Notes under the pieces: model-generated
Databases searched by the model: none
What the model was told of the DNA's origin: nothing
What the model saw: only the letters and a program-made list of their open reading frames with translations
Shown here: positions 1-9,800 of the stretch, piece after piece
How positions within the stretch are numbered: the first letter of the stretch is position 1
Layout: each line of letters opens with the position of its first letter
Program-made: the position numbers and the translations under genes
Assembly (NCBI GenBank): GCA_964555935.1
Contig: CAZKUN010000062.1
Location: forward strand, 1 to 40,306
DNA from: CAZKUN01 sp964555935
GTDB lineage: Bacteria > Armatimonadota > Zipacnadia > Zipacnadales > VGFC01
DNA length: 40,306 bases
Direction of reading: 5' to 3'

Positions 1-145
1 CGTCCAAACTCATCGTCCACTGCAGCGTGGAACGCAGCGCCGGGTTCACAACCGCTGGCGTCGCTTCCCGGCCCGGCTCCTGCGTCTGTGCCGCCCCAGA
101 CAGGACTACCAACACCGCTGCGGCTATACCCACTGTCGTTCTCAT
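1..145 (-). CDS. Start of a third giant GH2 glycosidase paralogue (cut by window edge)
   Basis: Only the first 48 codons are inside the window; the gene continues past base 1. The reading starts at an ATG (143-145 on the plus strand) with a GGAAG ribosome site about 5 bases upstream. Residues 1-20 form a signal peptide (basic MRTT, then a hydrophobic run, then SGAAQ). Residues 29-48 contain ATPAVVNPALRS followed by MSLD. This matches the same place in the two complete GH2 enzymes of this operon, which read ATPATVNPVLRS...VSLDG and VVNPVLRSELS...LSLDG. By that match it is a secreted GH2 beta-galactosidase-like enzyme and the last visible gene of the leftward operon, 222 bases after the DUF6786-like gene. 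Nothing can be said about its catalytic residues from here. Confidence 0.8.
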   Translation of the reverse strand, partial: MRTTVGIAAAVLVVLSGAAQTQEPGREATPAVVNPALRSTLQWTMSLD

Positions 146-231
146 GGACTTCCGATCCGGAGCGAGAATGCATGCACCGAGAGCCCCACGGGACCCAAGC
201 CGTTCCCACATCGGGCTTGCGGGCCGACCGA

Positions 232-259
232 CTCGCCGGCCAGGGCTGCTCCCGGCGAG
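232..259 (-). other. Intercistronic hairpin before the third GH2 gene
   Basis: A perfect 8-bp inverted repeat (CTCGCCGG / CCGGCGAG) with a 12-base loop lies between the DUF6786-like stop and the third GH2 start. No U-run follows it on either strand, so it is not a classical terminator. It may stabilise or partly attenuate the operon transcript. The structure is visible; any role is inferred. Confidence 0.3.
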
Positions 260-367
260 CTCGTCCAATCTCGGCCAGAGCCTCCCTCATCCCCGATCAT
301 GGGAACGTAATGCTACCTGCCGGTTTGCCGCGCTGCCCAAACCGGCGACGATGGGCGGCGTAGCGGA

Positions 368-1396
368 TCAGGCCCGTACGGCCGCCCCACACTCCTCACG
401 GCTGCCGGAAACGGCGAGCACTGTGACCTTGAGTCGGGCAATGCACTGCGCACCAGTGTCCTCGAACTTCCCTGAGTGCACTTCGATCTCGCCGAAACCG
501 AACTCGCCCCCATGGTAGAACTGCACCGCCGAGCCGCTCTCTTCCGGCCTGGTCCACGGCGTGTCCACATAGTCCCCTTCCTCGCCGGTCTCGAAGACCT
601 TGATCACCGCGGCAGCCGAGCCATCGGCATGCTCCTGCAGGTAAGCTATCCGGTCTGAGATCGCTGAGACTGCCAACCCGATCTTGAAGCAGTCCTTCCT
701 TGATCGGGGGTAATCGATCGTCAACCTGCCCGGGTGCTGTTCGAGCGCTGTGCCTGGCTCACCGAGGAAGATGTCGGGTTCAACTGCGTCTTTGGTCTGG
801 GCCGAGGCCGTCCCGCCGAGAGGCACCTGGACGAGGGACCACGCGCCGGCTCGTACGCGCGGTGCAGCATCGAACTGAACGGTCACCAACTCCTCGTAGC
901 CCGCTACGGCCGCACGGCTGCTGCCGTCGATAAGATCCCCGGCCTCGGCAACGTCCAGGACTCGTATCTGCCTGGAGAGCGCAAACTCCACTGCGGCGTT
1001 CGACGCGTACGCGTGGGCGACACCCTCACTCTCGAGAAGCACTCCCGTTGGCGACATGCTACATCTGTAGTTTCCGGGATCGACGGAAGCGGGGATCAGA
1101 TGAGTTCCGATAGGGTCCGAGAGATCCGCGAAGAAGAACTCGCGCTCAGGGGCGATCCATATGCGGTGGCCACCGGGATTCTGCCATCCGTCGTCCCCAC
1201 CGCCGGTTGAAGCCGAATCCAGGAAGGCCGGATTCAGCCAGAAGTGACTCGTGCGTTCCCTGTCAGACCAGAGCCCGAGTATCCTGCCGTGAAGGGGCAG
1301 AACCACCATGGCTCCATGCTGACCTGCATTGAGCACGTGGTACCCCTCGCCCAAACTGTCCAGCCGTTCCGTGACACCGGCAAGAGTGCGTTTCAC
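368..1396 (-). CDS. DUF6786-like conserved protein
   Basis: 342 aa with no signal peptide or membrane segment. It starts at GTG (1394-1396) behind a GGGAGG ribosome site 7 bases upstream. The sequence is beta-rich. An N-terminal region carries the stretch VVLPLHGRILGLW and another carries PGGHRIWIAPEREFFF. The second resembles proteins that I recall being classed as DUF6786, thought to have a galactose-mutarotase-like beta-sandwich fold; I make that assignment from memory and with reservation. Such proteins often sit in sugar-utilisation loci of planctomycete-like bacteria. Here it is seventh in the leftward operon, 48 bases after the PIG-L deacetylase. A role in recognising or converting a sugar anomer would fit, but no catalytic residue can be pointed to. 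Confidence 0.65.
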   Translation of the reverse strand: MKRTLAGVTERLDSLGEGYHVLNAGQHGAMVVLPLHGRILGLWSDRERTSHFWLNPAFLDSASTGGGDDGWQNPGGHRIWIAPEREFFFADLSDPIGTHLIPASVDPGNYRCSMSPTGVLLESEGVAHAYASNAAVEFALSRQIRVLDVAEAGDLIDGSSRAAVAGYEELVTVQFDAAPRVRAGAWSLVQVPLGGTASAQTKDAVEPDIFLGEPGTALEQHPGRLTIDYPRSRKDCFKIGLAVSAISDRIAYLQEHADGSAAAVIKVFETGEEGDYVDTPWTRPEESGSAVQFYHGGEFGFGEIEVHSGKFEDTGAQCIARLKVTVLAVSGSREECGAAVRA

Positions 1397-1444
1397 ACCA
1401 ACACCTCCCGCGGCTTGGGCCTGATCCTGAGCCGTCGCTCTCCC

Positions 1445-2209
1445 TTACGTCACTCCGTGTACGAGCGACTCCAACTCCACCGACAGGATGTCACTCCTCG
1501 GATAGGCGTTCCCGACGTGCTGCCGGAAGCCTTCACCAAACTCGACACCTATCTGCTTGCCCCTGTGTCGGCCCATGCTCTTCATCTCCGCAATGTACTC
1601 GTCCGTGCCGTGCTGCTTCAGCAGCCAATCCCGCTGGCTGGCATGGCGGCCCAGCATCTCGACCTTCTGCTCGATGGCCGAGGAGATGTCCACGATCGTG
1701 TTCGGATCGACGTGCTCGCCGAAGATGTCCTGGCAGTCGATCGGGTCACAGTAGTACAGGTGCGGTACCGAATCGAGCGGCGGGGCACCGTCCGTTTGTA
1801 TATTGGGTACGGAGGACCAGAACGCTGCATCCCGCCCGACAAGGCTGGTCGCCTCGTGGTCGTACAGGTAGTCGGCCGGACTTGCGGCGAAGATGACGTC
1901 CGGCCGGACGTCGCGGATCAGCGCGACCGCCCTGAGCATCGTTGGTTTGTCGTGCCGGATGAAGCCGTCTTCCGACTCGAGGCAGTGGTACGTGCCGCCG
2001 AGTGTCTCGGCTGCGTGGGCGCCTTCCTTCCGGCGGATGGCGGCGATCTCATCGGGGCCCAGCACGGCCGAGCCACAATTGCCCGGGGTCATGGTCGCGA
2101 TATGGATCTGCCAACCTCTTCCGGCAAGCAGTGCCAGAGTGCCGGCACAGACGAACTCGGCATCGTCAGGGTGGGCGAGCAGGCTCAATGCTACGGGGCT
2201 GTGTGTCAT
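1445..2209 (-). CDS. PIG-L family N-acetylglucosaminyl-type deacetylase
   Basis: 254 aa, about the usual length for PIG-L/LmbE proteins. The hallmark AHPDDAEF sits at residues 12-19 (zinc ligands H13 and D16, general base D15), and the third ligand is in YDHEAT (H118). The fold-typical ADYLYDH and RPDVIF strands are also present. The family removes N-acetyl groups from GlcNAc-containing compounds using zinc; the exact substrate cannot be read from the sequence. It has no signal peptide, so it should act in the cytoplasm on imported material. The ATG at 2207-2209 follows a GGAGG with 8-base spacing. It lies between the hydroxypyruvate-isomerase-like gene (84-base gap) and the DUF6786-like gene (48-base gap). 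That placement suggests the operon handles an acetylated amino sugar. Confidence 0.88.
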   Translation of the reverse strand: MTHSPVALSLLAHPDDAEFVCAGTLALLAGRGWQIHIATMTPGNCGSAVLGPDEIAAIRRKEGAHAAETLGGTYHCLESEDGFIRHDKPTMLRAVALIRDVRPDVIFAASPADYLYDHEATSLVGRDAAFWSSVPNIQTDGAPPLDSVPHLYYCDPIDCQDIFGEHVDPNTIVDISSAIEQKVEMLGRHASQRDWLLKQHGTDEYIAEMKSMGRHRGKQIGVEFGEGFRQHVGNAYPRSDILSVELESLVHGVT

Positions 2210-2293
2210 GACGGTTTCCTCCGGGTAACTACGCGAGCGCTGCCGGGTCGGCGGGACCTCTGGACAGACGAAGTCCTCTCCCGTCTCCGCCCT

Positions 2294-3109
2294 TCACGCG
2301 AGCAGAGCTTGCTGACGCTTCAGCGATTCGGCGGAGTCGGTGGTCGGGAAGTACTCCAACCCGAACCGGCCGGTGTATCCCAGCTCATCAGCTTGGCTGA
2401 AAATGAACGAGTAGTTCAGCTCGCACTCATCCGGCTCATGCCGGCCTGGAACGGCGGCAACATGCATCTGGCCGATGATGTCAACGTTGCCCCGGATCGT
2501 GTCGACAATGTTGCCGTCCATGATCTGCATATGGTAGATGTCGTAGAGCAGCTTCATGTTCGGGCTGTCGAAGCCGCGCGTGATCTCGATCGCTTCCGCA
2601 ACGTTGTCCAGGTAGAACCCGCCGTGGTCCACGGGTGTGTTCAGGGGCTCGACCAGCAGCGTGAAGTCCTCCTTCTCGGCGATCGCCAGGGCTTCGCCGA
2701 ACCCATTATCCAAGTTCCGCCGCATCTGAGTGCGGGTCAGGCCATCGACGAGCGTGCCCGACATGATGACCGCGGAGCCGCAGTTGATCTTCTTCGCGAA
2801 CGCGATAGTCTTGTGGACGTGATCGATGAACTCGCCGTGATCGTCGGCGTTCACCGGGCATCCACCGTAGAGGCCGTCCCACGCATTGAGGACGAAGCCG
2901 CCCACCGTCACGCCGGTCTCTTCGCACACCTGCCGCAGGACGTCGGCGTCTTTGGGCATGCTGTCGTCGATGGTCGTCCCATTCCACGTACCTTCCGGGT
3001 GCCAGAACTCGACACAGTCAAACCCGAGTTCAGCAATCCTCCTAACCCGCTCTTCGTAGGGAAGGTCCGTGAAGAAACACTCGAGACACACGTCAAGCTT
3101 CGCCATCAT
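2294..3109 (-). CDS. Hydroxypyruvate isomerase-like TIM-barrel sugar isomerase
   Basis: About 270 aa. The frame is open further upstream, but AAGGAG (3113-3118) lies 4-7 bases before a double ATG (3107-3109 and 3104-3106), and the protein proper begins MAKLDVCLECFF, so I start it there. The AP-endonuclease-2/xylose-isomerase-like barrel is clear. It carries LLVEPLNTPVDHGG (metal ligand Glu), LLYDIYHMQIMDGN (Asp and His), HVAAVPGRHEP and FGLEYFP (final Glu). The HxxxxPGRHEP block and the DIYHMQ block closely resemble the hydroxypyruvate isomerase (Hyi) group. Hyi interconverts hydroxypyruvate and tartronate semialdehyde, but many relatives in sugar loci act as epimerases on 3-keto or other sugars. 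It is cytoplasmic and sits between the second GH2 gene and the deacetylase gene. Confidence 0.82.
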   Translation of the reverse strand: MMAKLDVCLECFFTDLPYEERVRRIAELGFDCVEFWHPEGTWNGTTIDDSMPKDADVLRQVCEETGVTVGGFVLNAWDGLYGGCPVNADDHGEFIDHVHKTIAFAKKINCGSAVIMSGTLVDGLTRTQMRRNLDNGFGEALAIAEKEDFTLLVEPLNTPVDHGGFYLDNVAEAIEITRGFDSPNMKLLYDIYHMQIMDGNIVDTIRGNVDIIGQMHVAAVPGRHEPDECELNYSFIFSQADELGYTGRFGLEYFPTTDSAESLKRQQALLA

Positions 3110-3199
3110 TCTTCTCCTTACATAGGTGTGTAAGAGCGTACCGTGTTTCCAGTGACCGGGCGACCAGGGCAGTTCCTGCTCGCACACATCTCACCGCCG

Positions 3200-3225
3200 G
3201 TGGGGAGTCGCGGGGCCTTCCCCAC
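3200..3225 (-). other. Intercistronic hairpin between GH2 and isomerase genes
   Basis: A perfect 7-bp inverted repeat (GTGGGGA / TCCCCAC) with a 12-base loop lies in the 145-base gap between the second GH2 gene and the isomerase gene. No U-run follows. It is a candidate for processing or partial termination, which could give the bulky GH2 messages a different dose from the downstream cytoplasmic enzymes. That role is inference. Confidence 0.3.
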
Positions 3226-3254
3226 GGGGGCTGAACTGCTCAGGGACAGGAAGT

Positions 3255-6200
3255 CTACGGCACCTCATAGAGCATGAAGAACCGCCTGCTTGATGAATCC
3301 GAGCCCTGGACTCCCAGTTCGACGCTCTCGCCCACGCTGACCGTGCCGGCGGGCAGTGTCAGTTTCATGATGCCGACAGTGTCCTGTCTGTCCTCCCTGG
3401 TGAAGCCCAAGACATCGTAGCTCAGCACGCCAAGCTGGTCGGGCATCTGCCAGGTCGCTGTCTCCGTAGAAACGTCGAACTCGAGCAACTCCCTGCCGTT
3501 GAGAAACAGCGTGAAGAACCCTCCTTCCGGCTCGGAGAACCACCCCGTCGAAGCCGCCCATCGGAAGACCGCCTCACCATCGTCGTTGATATCGCTTTCG
3601 GCCAAGGGCTTCGTGCGCCACGTAAGCGTGCCCTCCCCGTCGGTCTGACGGACGTAGTGGGCCGGAAGTACACCGAATAGGCCACTGCCATAGCTGGAGC
3701 TTTGCGGAGGAACTGTTTCAACAGTCCTATCAAATCCACTGAGCCTTCTGAGGGTGGCGAGGGTAGCAAATCCCTGGAAGATCGACGGGGCCACACTGCC
3801 GGTCGGCGAGAAACCGTCCGATGCCACATAGCGGATCATCTGGTCAAGAAGATAGGCTGATTCCGGCATGTTCCTGTGTGTCTCACTTGTCAGGTCCAGG
3901 CCGCTGACAAGCACCGACCCGTTGCCCGAGTTGGCTTCAAAGACGCAGGCAAAGTAGCCGGCGCTCCCATTGCCGAACATCAGCTTCTCGGCATTGTTGA
4001 CAGGGCCGCCGGGCGTCAGCTTCGCCGCGTGGCTCATCAACCTGAACCAGGGCTGATTCAAGAAAGCCTCATTGGGAAAATCCCCGAACGCAGGATGGTC
4101 TGCCTCAATTGCGGTGCCGGCCTGTTCTGTCCATATCCAGTTACCCAGCCGTGCCTGCACCCCTATCGATACCTGAGGAGGCACGCTTAGGCACAGCACT
4201 TTCTTGCCCTTCTCGAGAGCCCCGACAATGGCGTCTCCATCGGAATCGGCAATCAGTACTCGGGCATCCTGTGCGCCGGGGGAACCAATGCGAACCACAT
4301 CACGGTACCGGCTTGCCAGTAAATCGTGAAGCCCCTCGCTTGCCGCCAGTTTCTGGCCAAGGTCGGCTCTCTCTTGAACTTCAGGGAAGATCCACAGATC
4401 CCAGCTGTTGGACCATTTGCCGCCGGTAAGGCTGATCTCGACGGTAGCCTTCAGAGGCTTGGTGACGTGGGGCAAAGCAATCTCTGCCAGACCGATTCTG
4501 CCGACATGCCCAACGGGTGCATCCACATCGGAACTGGAGCCTTCCGCCACGACCTTCCGGCCGTCAAGAAGACGCCAGGTCAGCTCTTCGTTGCTGACAG
4601 GGGCATCGCCGAAGTTCGAGACTACCCATTCGACCGGAAAGGTCTGACCCGAGGTGTAGATCGGCCAATCGTAAAAGGCATTCGGAATGGGCCTCATCCT
4701 GACCGGTTCAGCCGTCGTTCTGTCCTTGATAGCTACTTCGTCAAACTCATAGACCGGGGGCCACAAGGATAGGATCGGGGACTTCCTGAGGAAGAGACCG
4801 GGTTTGGGATCCGGATCCTGAGCCAGCAATACCACTGGCTGATTGAAGGTCCGGAAGTACTCTTTCGTGCTGTGCTTAGGCTCGTGGAATATGTTCAAGA
4901 GGCCGTTCCATGTCGCAGGCGGAAAATCCAAGAGCAGCCACATGGAAAACCCGTCCAACCGCGGGTCTAGCCGTGCGCTTTCCAGCCCGATCTTGTGGAA
5001 GATGCTCTGAATACGAAATCCCGCCTCGATACAGCTTTCTGCCTGTTCCCACGTGAGGCCGGCACTCCTTGCAGCTGCCTTGGCTGCGTCCATTGTCAGG
5101 TTCGGCGCATATCCGGTGCCGTACTTCGGCTCGAGCCGCGGGTCATCCGCCGTCGACATGCTAAGGAACTCATGGTTGATCCAGGGCCAGTGGTCCTCGC
5201 TTTCAAGCAAAGGGACCATGAAAGGGTCACCACTTCCGGATCGGCTGTGGCACTGATAGTCCGACAGCAAGTCAACCATGCTAGTGTCGAACTCCTGACC
5301 GAACGCCATACCGATGGTAGTATTGCGTTCCTGACTCATCCAGGGGCGCGAGGGGTCCATCTCTTCTGCGATGTCATGCAGCTCCTGAGCCAGTTCCTTA
5401 GCGTAGTGTCCCTCGTTTCCGCCGCAGTAAAGGGAGTTCGAGACGTACCGGCGGAAATGCGTGATCAGGGTCCGTAGGTCGCCGGGCGGGTCCTTCGGTC
5501 CGCCGGACATGTGTACAATGCCGGGATAGCGTGTACCATCTGCTACTCCGAATGCTGCCCAGTACGGTATCTCCGCTTGGACCAGGATACCGAGTTCGTC
5601 GGCCGCCTCGAAGTACTCAGGCAGCTCGACATGGGTATGATGACGCACAAGGTTGAAGCCGAACTCCTTGGCTATTGAGATGTTCCTACGGTGTGTCTTC
5701 CGGTCAGCAGGCGAGCAGACCGTGAGGGGATACGCGTGATCATCGCCGTAGCCTCGGAGGAAGCAAGGGCGGTTGTTGAGCCAGAACCTCTTGTCCCGCG
5801 CCTCGAGCTTCTTGACCCCGAACCGCTCAACCCAGCCGTGAACCACCTTGCCCCCCGTCTTGAGCAGGATATCGGCTCGGTACAGGTTCGGATGCTCGGG
5901 TGACCATGCCTTGAACGTCTGCAGGGGTATGTCGAGAACGACTTCTGTGGTGGTCCCGCCATCAAGAGAGATCGCTCTGTCGGCATTGCCTGCCTGCTGG
6001 CCTTCGAGCGTGGTCAGGCTCACTTCAACAGCTGCCTCGAGGCTGTCGGTTGCCATCGATCTGATCGTGGCATGGACCTGTGCCGACCTCTCGTCGAACC
6101 TGCCCTCGACATAGGCATAGTCGACGAAGAGATCTCCCGTGGCTTCCAGTTCGACGGAGCGGTACAGCCCCCCGTATGCCCGAAGGGAATTGACCTCGCC

Positions 6201-6803
6201 CTGTCGACTGGGTATGTCGTTGCGGACCAGAACCGCTACTGCCGCCGACTTGCCGGCTGTCACCAAATCAGTGATGTCGTATTTGTAGGTGCCGGCGTAT
6301 TCATAGTGTCTCGCGATGAACTCACCGTTGACCCATATCCAGCCGGCCGAGTTTATGCCGCCGATCTTGAGCCAGATTCTGTTGCCCTGCCACCTCGCCG
6401 GTACTTTGACGGCCTTGCGATACCACGCCCCGCCCCCGTAGTTCGCGAACATCATATGCCCGTACGTCTCAAAACCGGCCGTTCCCTCATTGCTTCGGCC
6501 AGGCTCGCCTACGCCCTGCGCTTCCCAGCAGCCCGGTACACGGATGTCCCGTCTGTTGGGCAGCGGAACGTCAGGTCGGTACCACTCCTGCTCCCGGCCG
6601 ACCTTCTCCGGGTCGATCGCGAAGTCCCACGTGCCGTCGAGGCTCACGGTCTCGCTGTATCGCGACCGGAGCACGGGATTGACCGTCGCCGGCGTTGCCT
6701 GACGCTGCTGGTCTTGAGCCGTCAGATGAACCGATGCCTGCGCGAACAACAGGGCGAGTAGAGGAAGCGACAAGGGGCCTCGATTCCCGGCGCGATTGGG
6801 CAT
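3255..6803 (-). CDS. Secreted giant GH2 beta-galactosidase-like enzyme B
   Basis: 1182 aa with a signal peptide (residues 1-29, hydrophobic core LSLPLLALLFAQ). In order: GH2 sugar-binding jelly roll (about 50-220, WYRKAVKVPARW, GWIWVNGE, YDITDLV), Ig-like domain (about 225-335), and TIM barrel (about 336-680) with acid/base dyad N463-E464 in CGGNEGH and probable nucleophile E545 in INHEF. Then come a beta linker, a domain at about 810-990 resembling the glutamine-amidotransferase-like fold of some beta-galactosidases (VLIADSDGD, HPAFGDFP, GSVLVSGLDL), and a C-terminal beta module (about 1040-1182). It should cleave terminal beta-linked sugars outside the cytoplasm; galactose specificity is not proven. 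It is clearly paralogous to the upstream gene over its full length. Its ribosome site AGGAG overlaps the stop of that gene, 9 bases before its ATG, which suggests coupled translation. Confidence 0.9.
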   Translation of the reverse strand: MPNRAGNRGPLSLPLLALLFAQASVHLTAQDQQRQATPATVNPVLRSRYSETVSLDGTWDFAIDPEKVGREQEWYRPDVPLPNRRDIRVPGCWEAQGVGEPGRSNEGTAGFETYGHMMFANYGGGAWYRKAVKVPARWQGNRIWLKIGGINSAGWIWVNGEFIARHYEYAGTYKYDITDLVTAGKSAAVAVLVRNDIPSRQGEVNSLRAYGGLYRSVELEATGDLFVDYAYVEGRFDERSAQVHATIRSMATDSLEAAVEVSLTTLEGQQAGNADRAISLDGGTTTEVVLDIPLQTFKAWSPEHPNLYRADILLKTGGKVVHGWVERFGVKKLEARDKRFWLNNRPCFLRGYGDDHAYPLTVCSPADRKTHRRNISIAKEFGFNLVRHHTHVELPEYFEAADELGILVQAEIPYWAAFGVADGTRYPGIVHMSGGPKDPPGDLRTLITHFRRYVSNSLYCGGNEGHYAKELAQELHDIAEEMDPSRPWMSQERNTTIGMAFGQEFDTSMVDLLSDYQCHSRSGSGDPFMVPLLESEDHWPWINHEFLSMSTADDPRLEPKYGTGYAPNLTMDAAKAAARSAGLTWEQAESCIEAGFRIQSIFHKIGLESARLDPRLDGFSMWLLLDFPPATWNGLLNIFHEPKHSTKEYFRTFNQPVVLLAQDPDPKPGLFLRKSPILSLWPPVYEFDEVAIKDRTTAEPVRMRPIPNAFYDWPIYTSGQTFPVEWVVSNFGDAPVSNEELTWRLLDGRKVVAEGSSSDVDAPVGHVGRIGLAEIALPHVTKPLKATVEISLTGGKWSNSWDLWIFPEVQERADLGQKLAASEGLHDLLASRYRDVVRIGSPGAQDARVLIADSDGDAIVGALEKGKKVLCLSVPPQVSIGVQARLGNWIWTEQAGTAIEADHPAFGDFPNEAFLNQPWFRLMSHAAKLTPGGPVNNAEKLMFGNGSAGYFACVFEANSGNGSVLVSGLDLTSETHRNMPESAYLLDQMIRYVASDGFSPTGSVAPSIFQGFATLATLRRLSGFDRTVETVPPQSSSYGSGLFGVLPAHYVRQTDGEGTLTWRTKPLAESDINDDGEAVFRWAASTGWFSEPEGGFFTLFLNGRELLEFDVSTETATWQMPDQLGVLSYDVLGFTREDRQDTVGIMKLTLPAGTVSVGESVELGVQGSDSSSRRFFMLYEVP

Positions 6804-6807
6804 AACA

Positions 6808-6815
6808 CTCTCCTA
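6808..6815 (-). promoter_or_regulatory. Ribosome site overlapping the upstream stop codon
   Basis: On the minus strand the TAG stop of GH2 enzyme A forms part of TAGGAGAG, which serves as the ribosome-binding site of GH2 enzyme B 7 bases later. The overlap fixes the start of enzyme B at 6803 and points to translational coupling of the two paralogues. Confidence 0.7.
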
Positions 6816-9800
6816 CCGAAGGGCTTTCTCTCCGTCAGGGGCTTCGTACAGCATGAAGAAGCGCAGGCTCGACGATGCGGAGCCTCTGATTGAGATCTCC
6901 ACGCTTTCACCAACCGAGACGCTCTCAGGCGGCAACGTCAGCCGCATGAATCCAACGGTGTCTTCTCTGTCCGGCCGGGTGAAGCCGAGCACCTCGTATT
7001 CCAGCCTTCCAGCCTCGTCCCGTCCCCGCCACGATGTCGTCGTCAGCGAAACGTCGAACTCGAGGAGCTCTTCTCCGTTCACGAGCAGCACGAAGTGGCC
7101 CCCTTCCGGCTGGGAGAAGAACCCCGTGCTTGCTGCCCATCGGAAGACGGCCTCACCATCGGCGTTGATATCGCCCTCGGCCAACGGTTTCGTGCGCCAC
7201 GCAAGCGTCCCCTCCCCGTCGGTCTGACGGACATAGTGGGCCGGAAGTAAACCGAACGAGCCGCTGTCGTAGTCTTGCGAAGCGGGTGCCTGAGTGATCT
7301 CCTGGAAGCCGTTGAGACTGTTGAGAAGAGCTTTGGGTTCGCCTGGGCTCCGGAGGAATGATGGATCGATCCTGCCGGTCGGCGAGAACTCGTCCGAGAC
7401 CACGTAGCGCAGCATCTGGTCAAGAAGATACGCGGCCTCCGGCAGGTCGCGTGTCTGCCGTGCCAGGTCTAGGCCGGTGGCGAGAACGCTGCCAGCGCCC
7501 GACTTTGCCTCGAACGCGTAGGTGAAGTACCCGACCTCGGTGTCGAAGGCATAGGAGAACTTGGCCACGTTTCCCCAGCCGACCATCAACATGTCGGTCT
7601 GCTTGATAGGACTGTCGGGGGGGAGTTTCGTTGCCCGGTCCATCAGCCTGAACCAGGGCTGATTCATGAAGCCCTCGTTGGGGAAGTCGCCGAACGCCGC
7701 GTGCCCGGCTTCGATGGCGGTACCGGCCTGCTCGCGCCAGAACCAGCTGCCCACCTGCCGCGCCCCAACGTCTATCCTGCCCTGCCGAGGGATGTCCAGG
7801 CACAGCAGCTTCTTGCCCTGCTTCAAGGCCTCGACAGCAACATCGCCATCCCCGTCGACGATCAGCACGTCAGCATCCTGCGCCGCAGGATCGGTGATGC
7901 GGACAACGCGGGCATACCGTCCGGAGAGCAGATCGTAGAGCCCTTCACTGACCGCCAGTGTCCGGCCCAGGTCGGCCTTCTCCTGCAACTCAGGGAAGAC
8001 CCAGATGTCCCAGCCGTTGAGCCAACCGCCGGGATCGACCGTCACCTCCACCCTGGCCTTGAGCGGCTTCGCAACCCGCGGCAGAGCTATCTCAGCCCGC
8101 GCGACAGTTGTGACGTCACCGACGGCCGCTGCCACACCGGAGACGGCCTCCTCCAAGAGCACCTTCTCTCCATCGAGCAAGCGCCAGGTCAGTGTTCCCT
8201 TCTCGACATCAGCGTCCCCGAAGTTCGAGATGACCCACTCCACCGGGACTACCTGTCCGGAAGCATAGACGGGCCAGTCGTAGAACGCGTTCGGTATCGG
8301 TCGCATCCTGACCGGCAGCTCCGCCATTCTCTTTGCGATGGCGGCTTCGTCAAACTCGTACACCGGCGGCGACAGGCACGGCCACGCGTCGCTTGTCAGG
8401 AAAAGCCCCGGTTTCGGGTCGGGATCCCGGGCCAGCAGCACGACCGGCTGGTTGAACGTCCTGAAGTAGTCAGGCGTGCTCTGCTTGCCGCCGTAGAAGA
8501 CGTCCATCACGCCGTTGTACGCGAACGGCGGGAAGTCGACCAGCAACCAGAGCGTGTAGCCGTCCAGACGCGGATCAAGCCGCGCGCTTTCAAGGCCGAT
8601 CTTGTGGAATATCGATTGCAGCCGATGGCCCGCATCGATGCACGCCGCCCCCCACTCCCAGTCCAATCCCACCGACTGGACAAGAGCCTGTGCATCGGCC
8701 AGCCTCTGATCCGGCGCATAGCCGTTGCGGTATTTCGATTCCAGTCGCGCGTCCGGACCGCCGCTGAAGCTCTGGAACTCATGCTGCACCAGCGGCCACT
8801 CGTCTTCCTCTTCCATGATAGGCACCTGGAAGGGATCGCCGCTACCGATGCGGTTCATGGTCTGAAAGTCCGAGTAATCCCCAGTCAGCTGTGTATTGAG
8901 TCCGTTGCCAGTATTGATCTTGTAGTTGCCATCCTGGGCAAGCCAGGGGCGGGAGGAATCCAGTTCCTTGGCAAGATCATGAAGCTGGCGCCCCAAGGCA
9001 TCCTCGTAGTGCCCCTCATTCCCTCCGCTGTAGACGGCAAGAGATACGTGGCGTCCGAAATGCGTGACGAGGGTCCGCAAATCCCCTAGCGGATCAAGGC
9101 GCCCACCCGACATGGACATAATGCCGTACTCGTTGGGCACAGGGCTTGGCTTTGCCAGATAGGGAAGCTCTGGCTGTACCATCACGCCCAACTCGTCGGC
9201 GGCTTCGAAGTACTCAGGAAGCTCAACATGCGTATGATGACGTACGAAAGCAAACCCGAAGGCCTTGGCCCTGGAGAGGTTCTCGAGGTGGGTCTTGCGG
9301 TCGGCCGGCGAACAGACGGTTAGGGGATACGTGTGATCGTCGCCATAGCCTCGGAGGAAATACGGCTTGTTGTTCAGCCAGAACTGCTTGTTGCGTGCCT
9401 CGAACTTCTTGATTCCAAATCGCTCGACCCAGCCGTGGACGGCCCTGTTGCTCTCCTTGAGCACGATGTCGGCTCGGTACAGATCGGGATGCTCGGGGGC
9501 CCATGGCATAAACGGCCTTACGGGAATGCCGAGAACGACCTCGGCGGTCTTGCCAGGTTCGACAGTCAGGAACCTACTTGCCTTGCCTGCCTTCTTCCCC
9601 TTGAGGGTTCTCAGCTGAACTTCGACTTCAACCTCGCTGCTCGTGGATGCCTTCGAACGGATCGTCGCATGTACCTGTGCCGACTTCGTATCGAGATCGC
9701 CCTGGACGTAGGCATAGTCGACGAACACAGAGGGTGTGGCCTCGAGTTCGACAGACCGGTACAGCCCCCCGTAGACCCGGATGCATTGAGACTCCCCCTG

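Noticed and set aside
1244..3133. 629-codon plus-strand frame across the deacetylase and isomerase genes
   Set aside because: It is antisense to two clear enzyme genes and its translation has no family features, a common artefact of high GC.
3200..3225. Rho-independent terminator inside the leftward operon
   Set aside because: The stem is perfect but no T-run follows on the minus strand, so I list it only as a hairpin.
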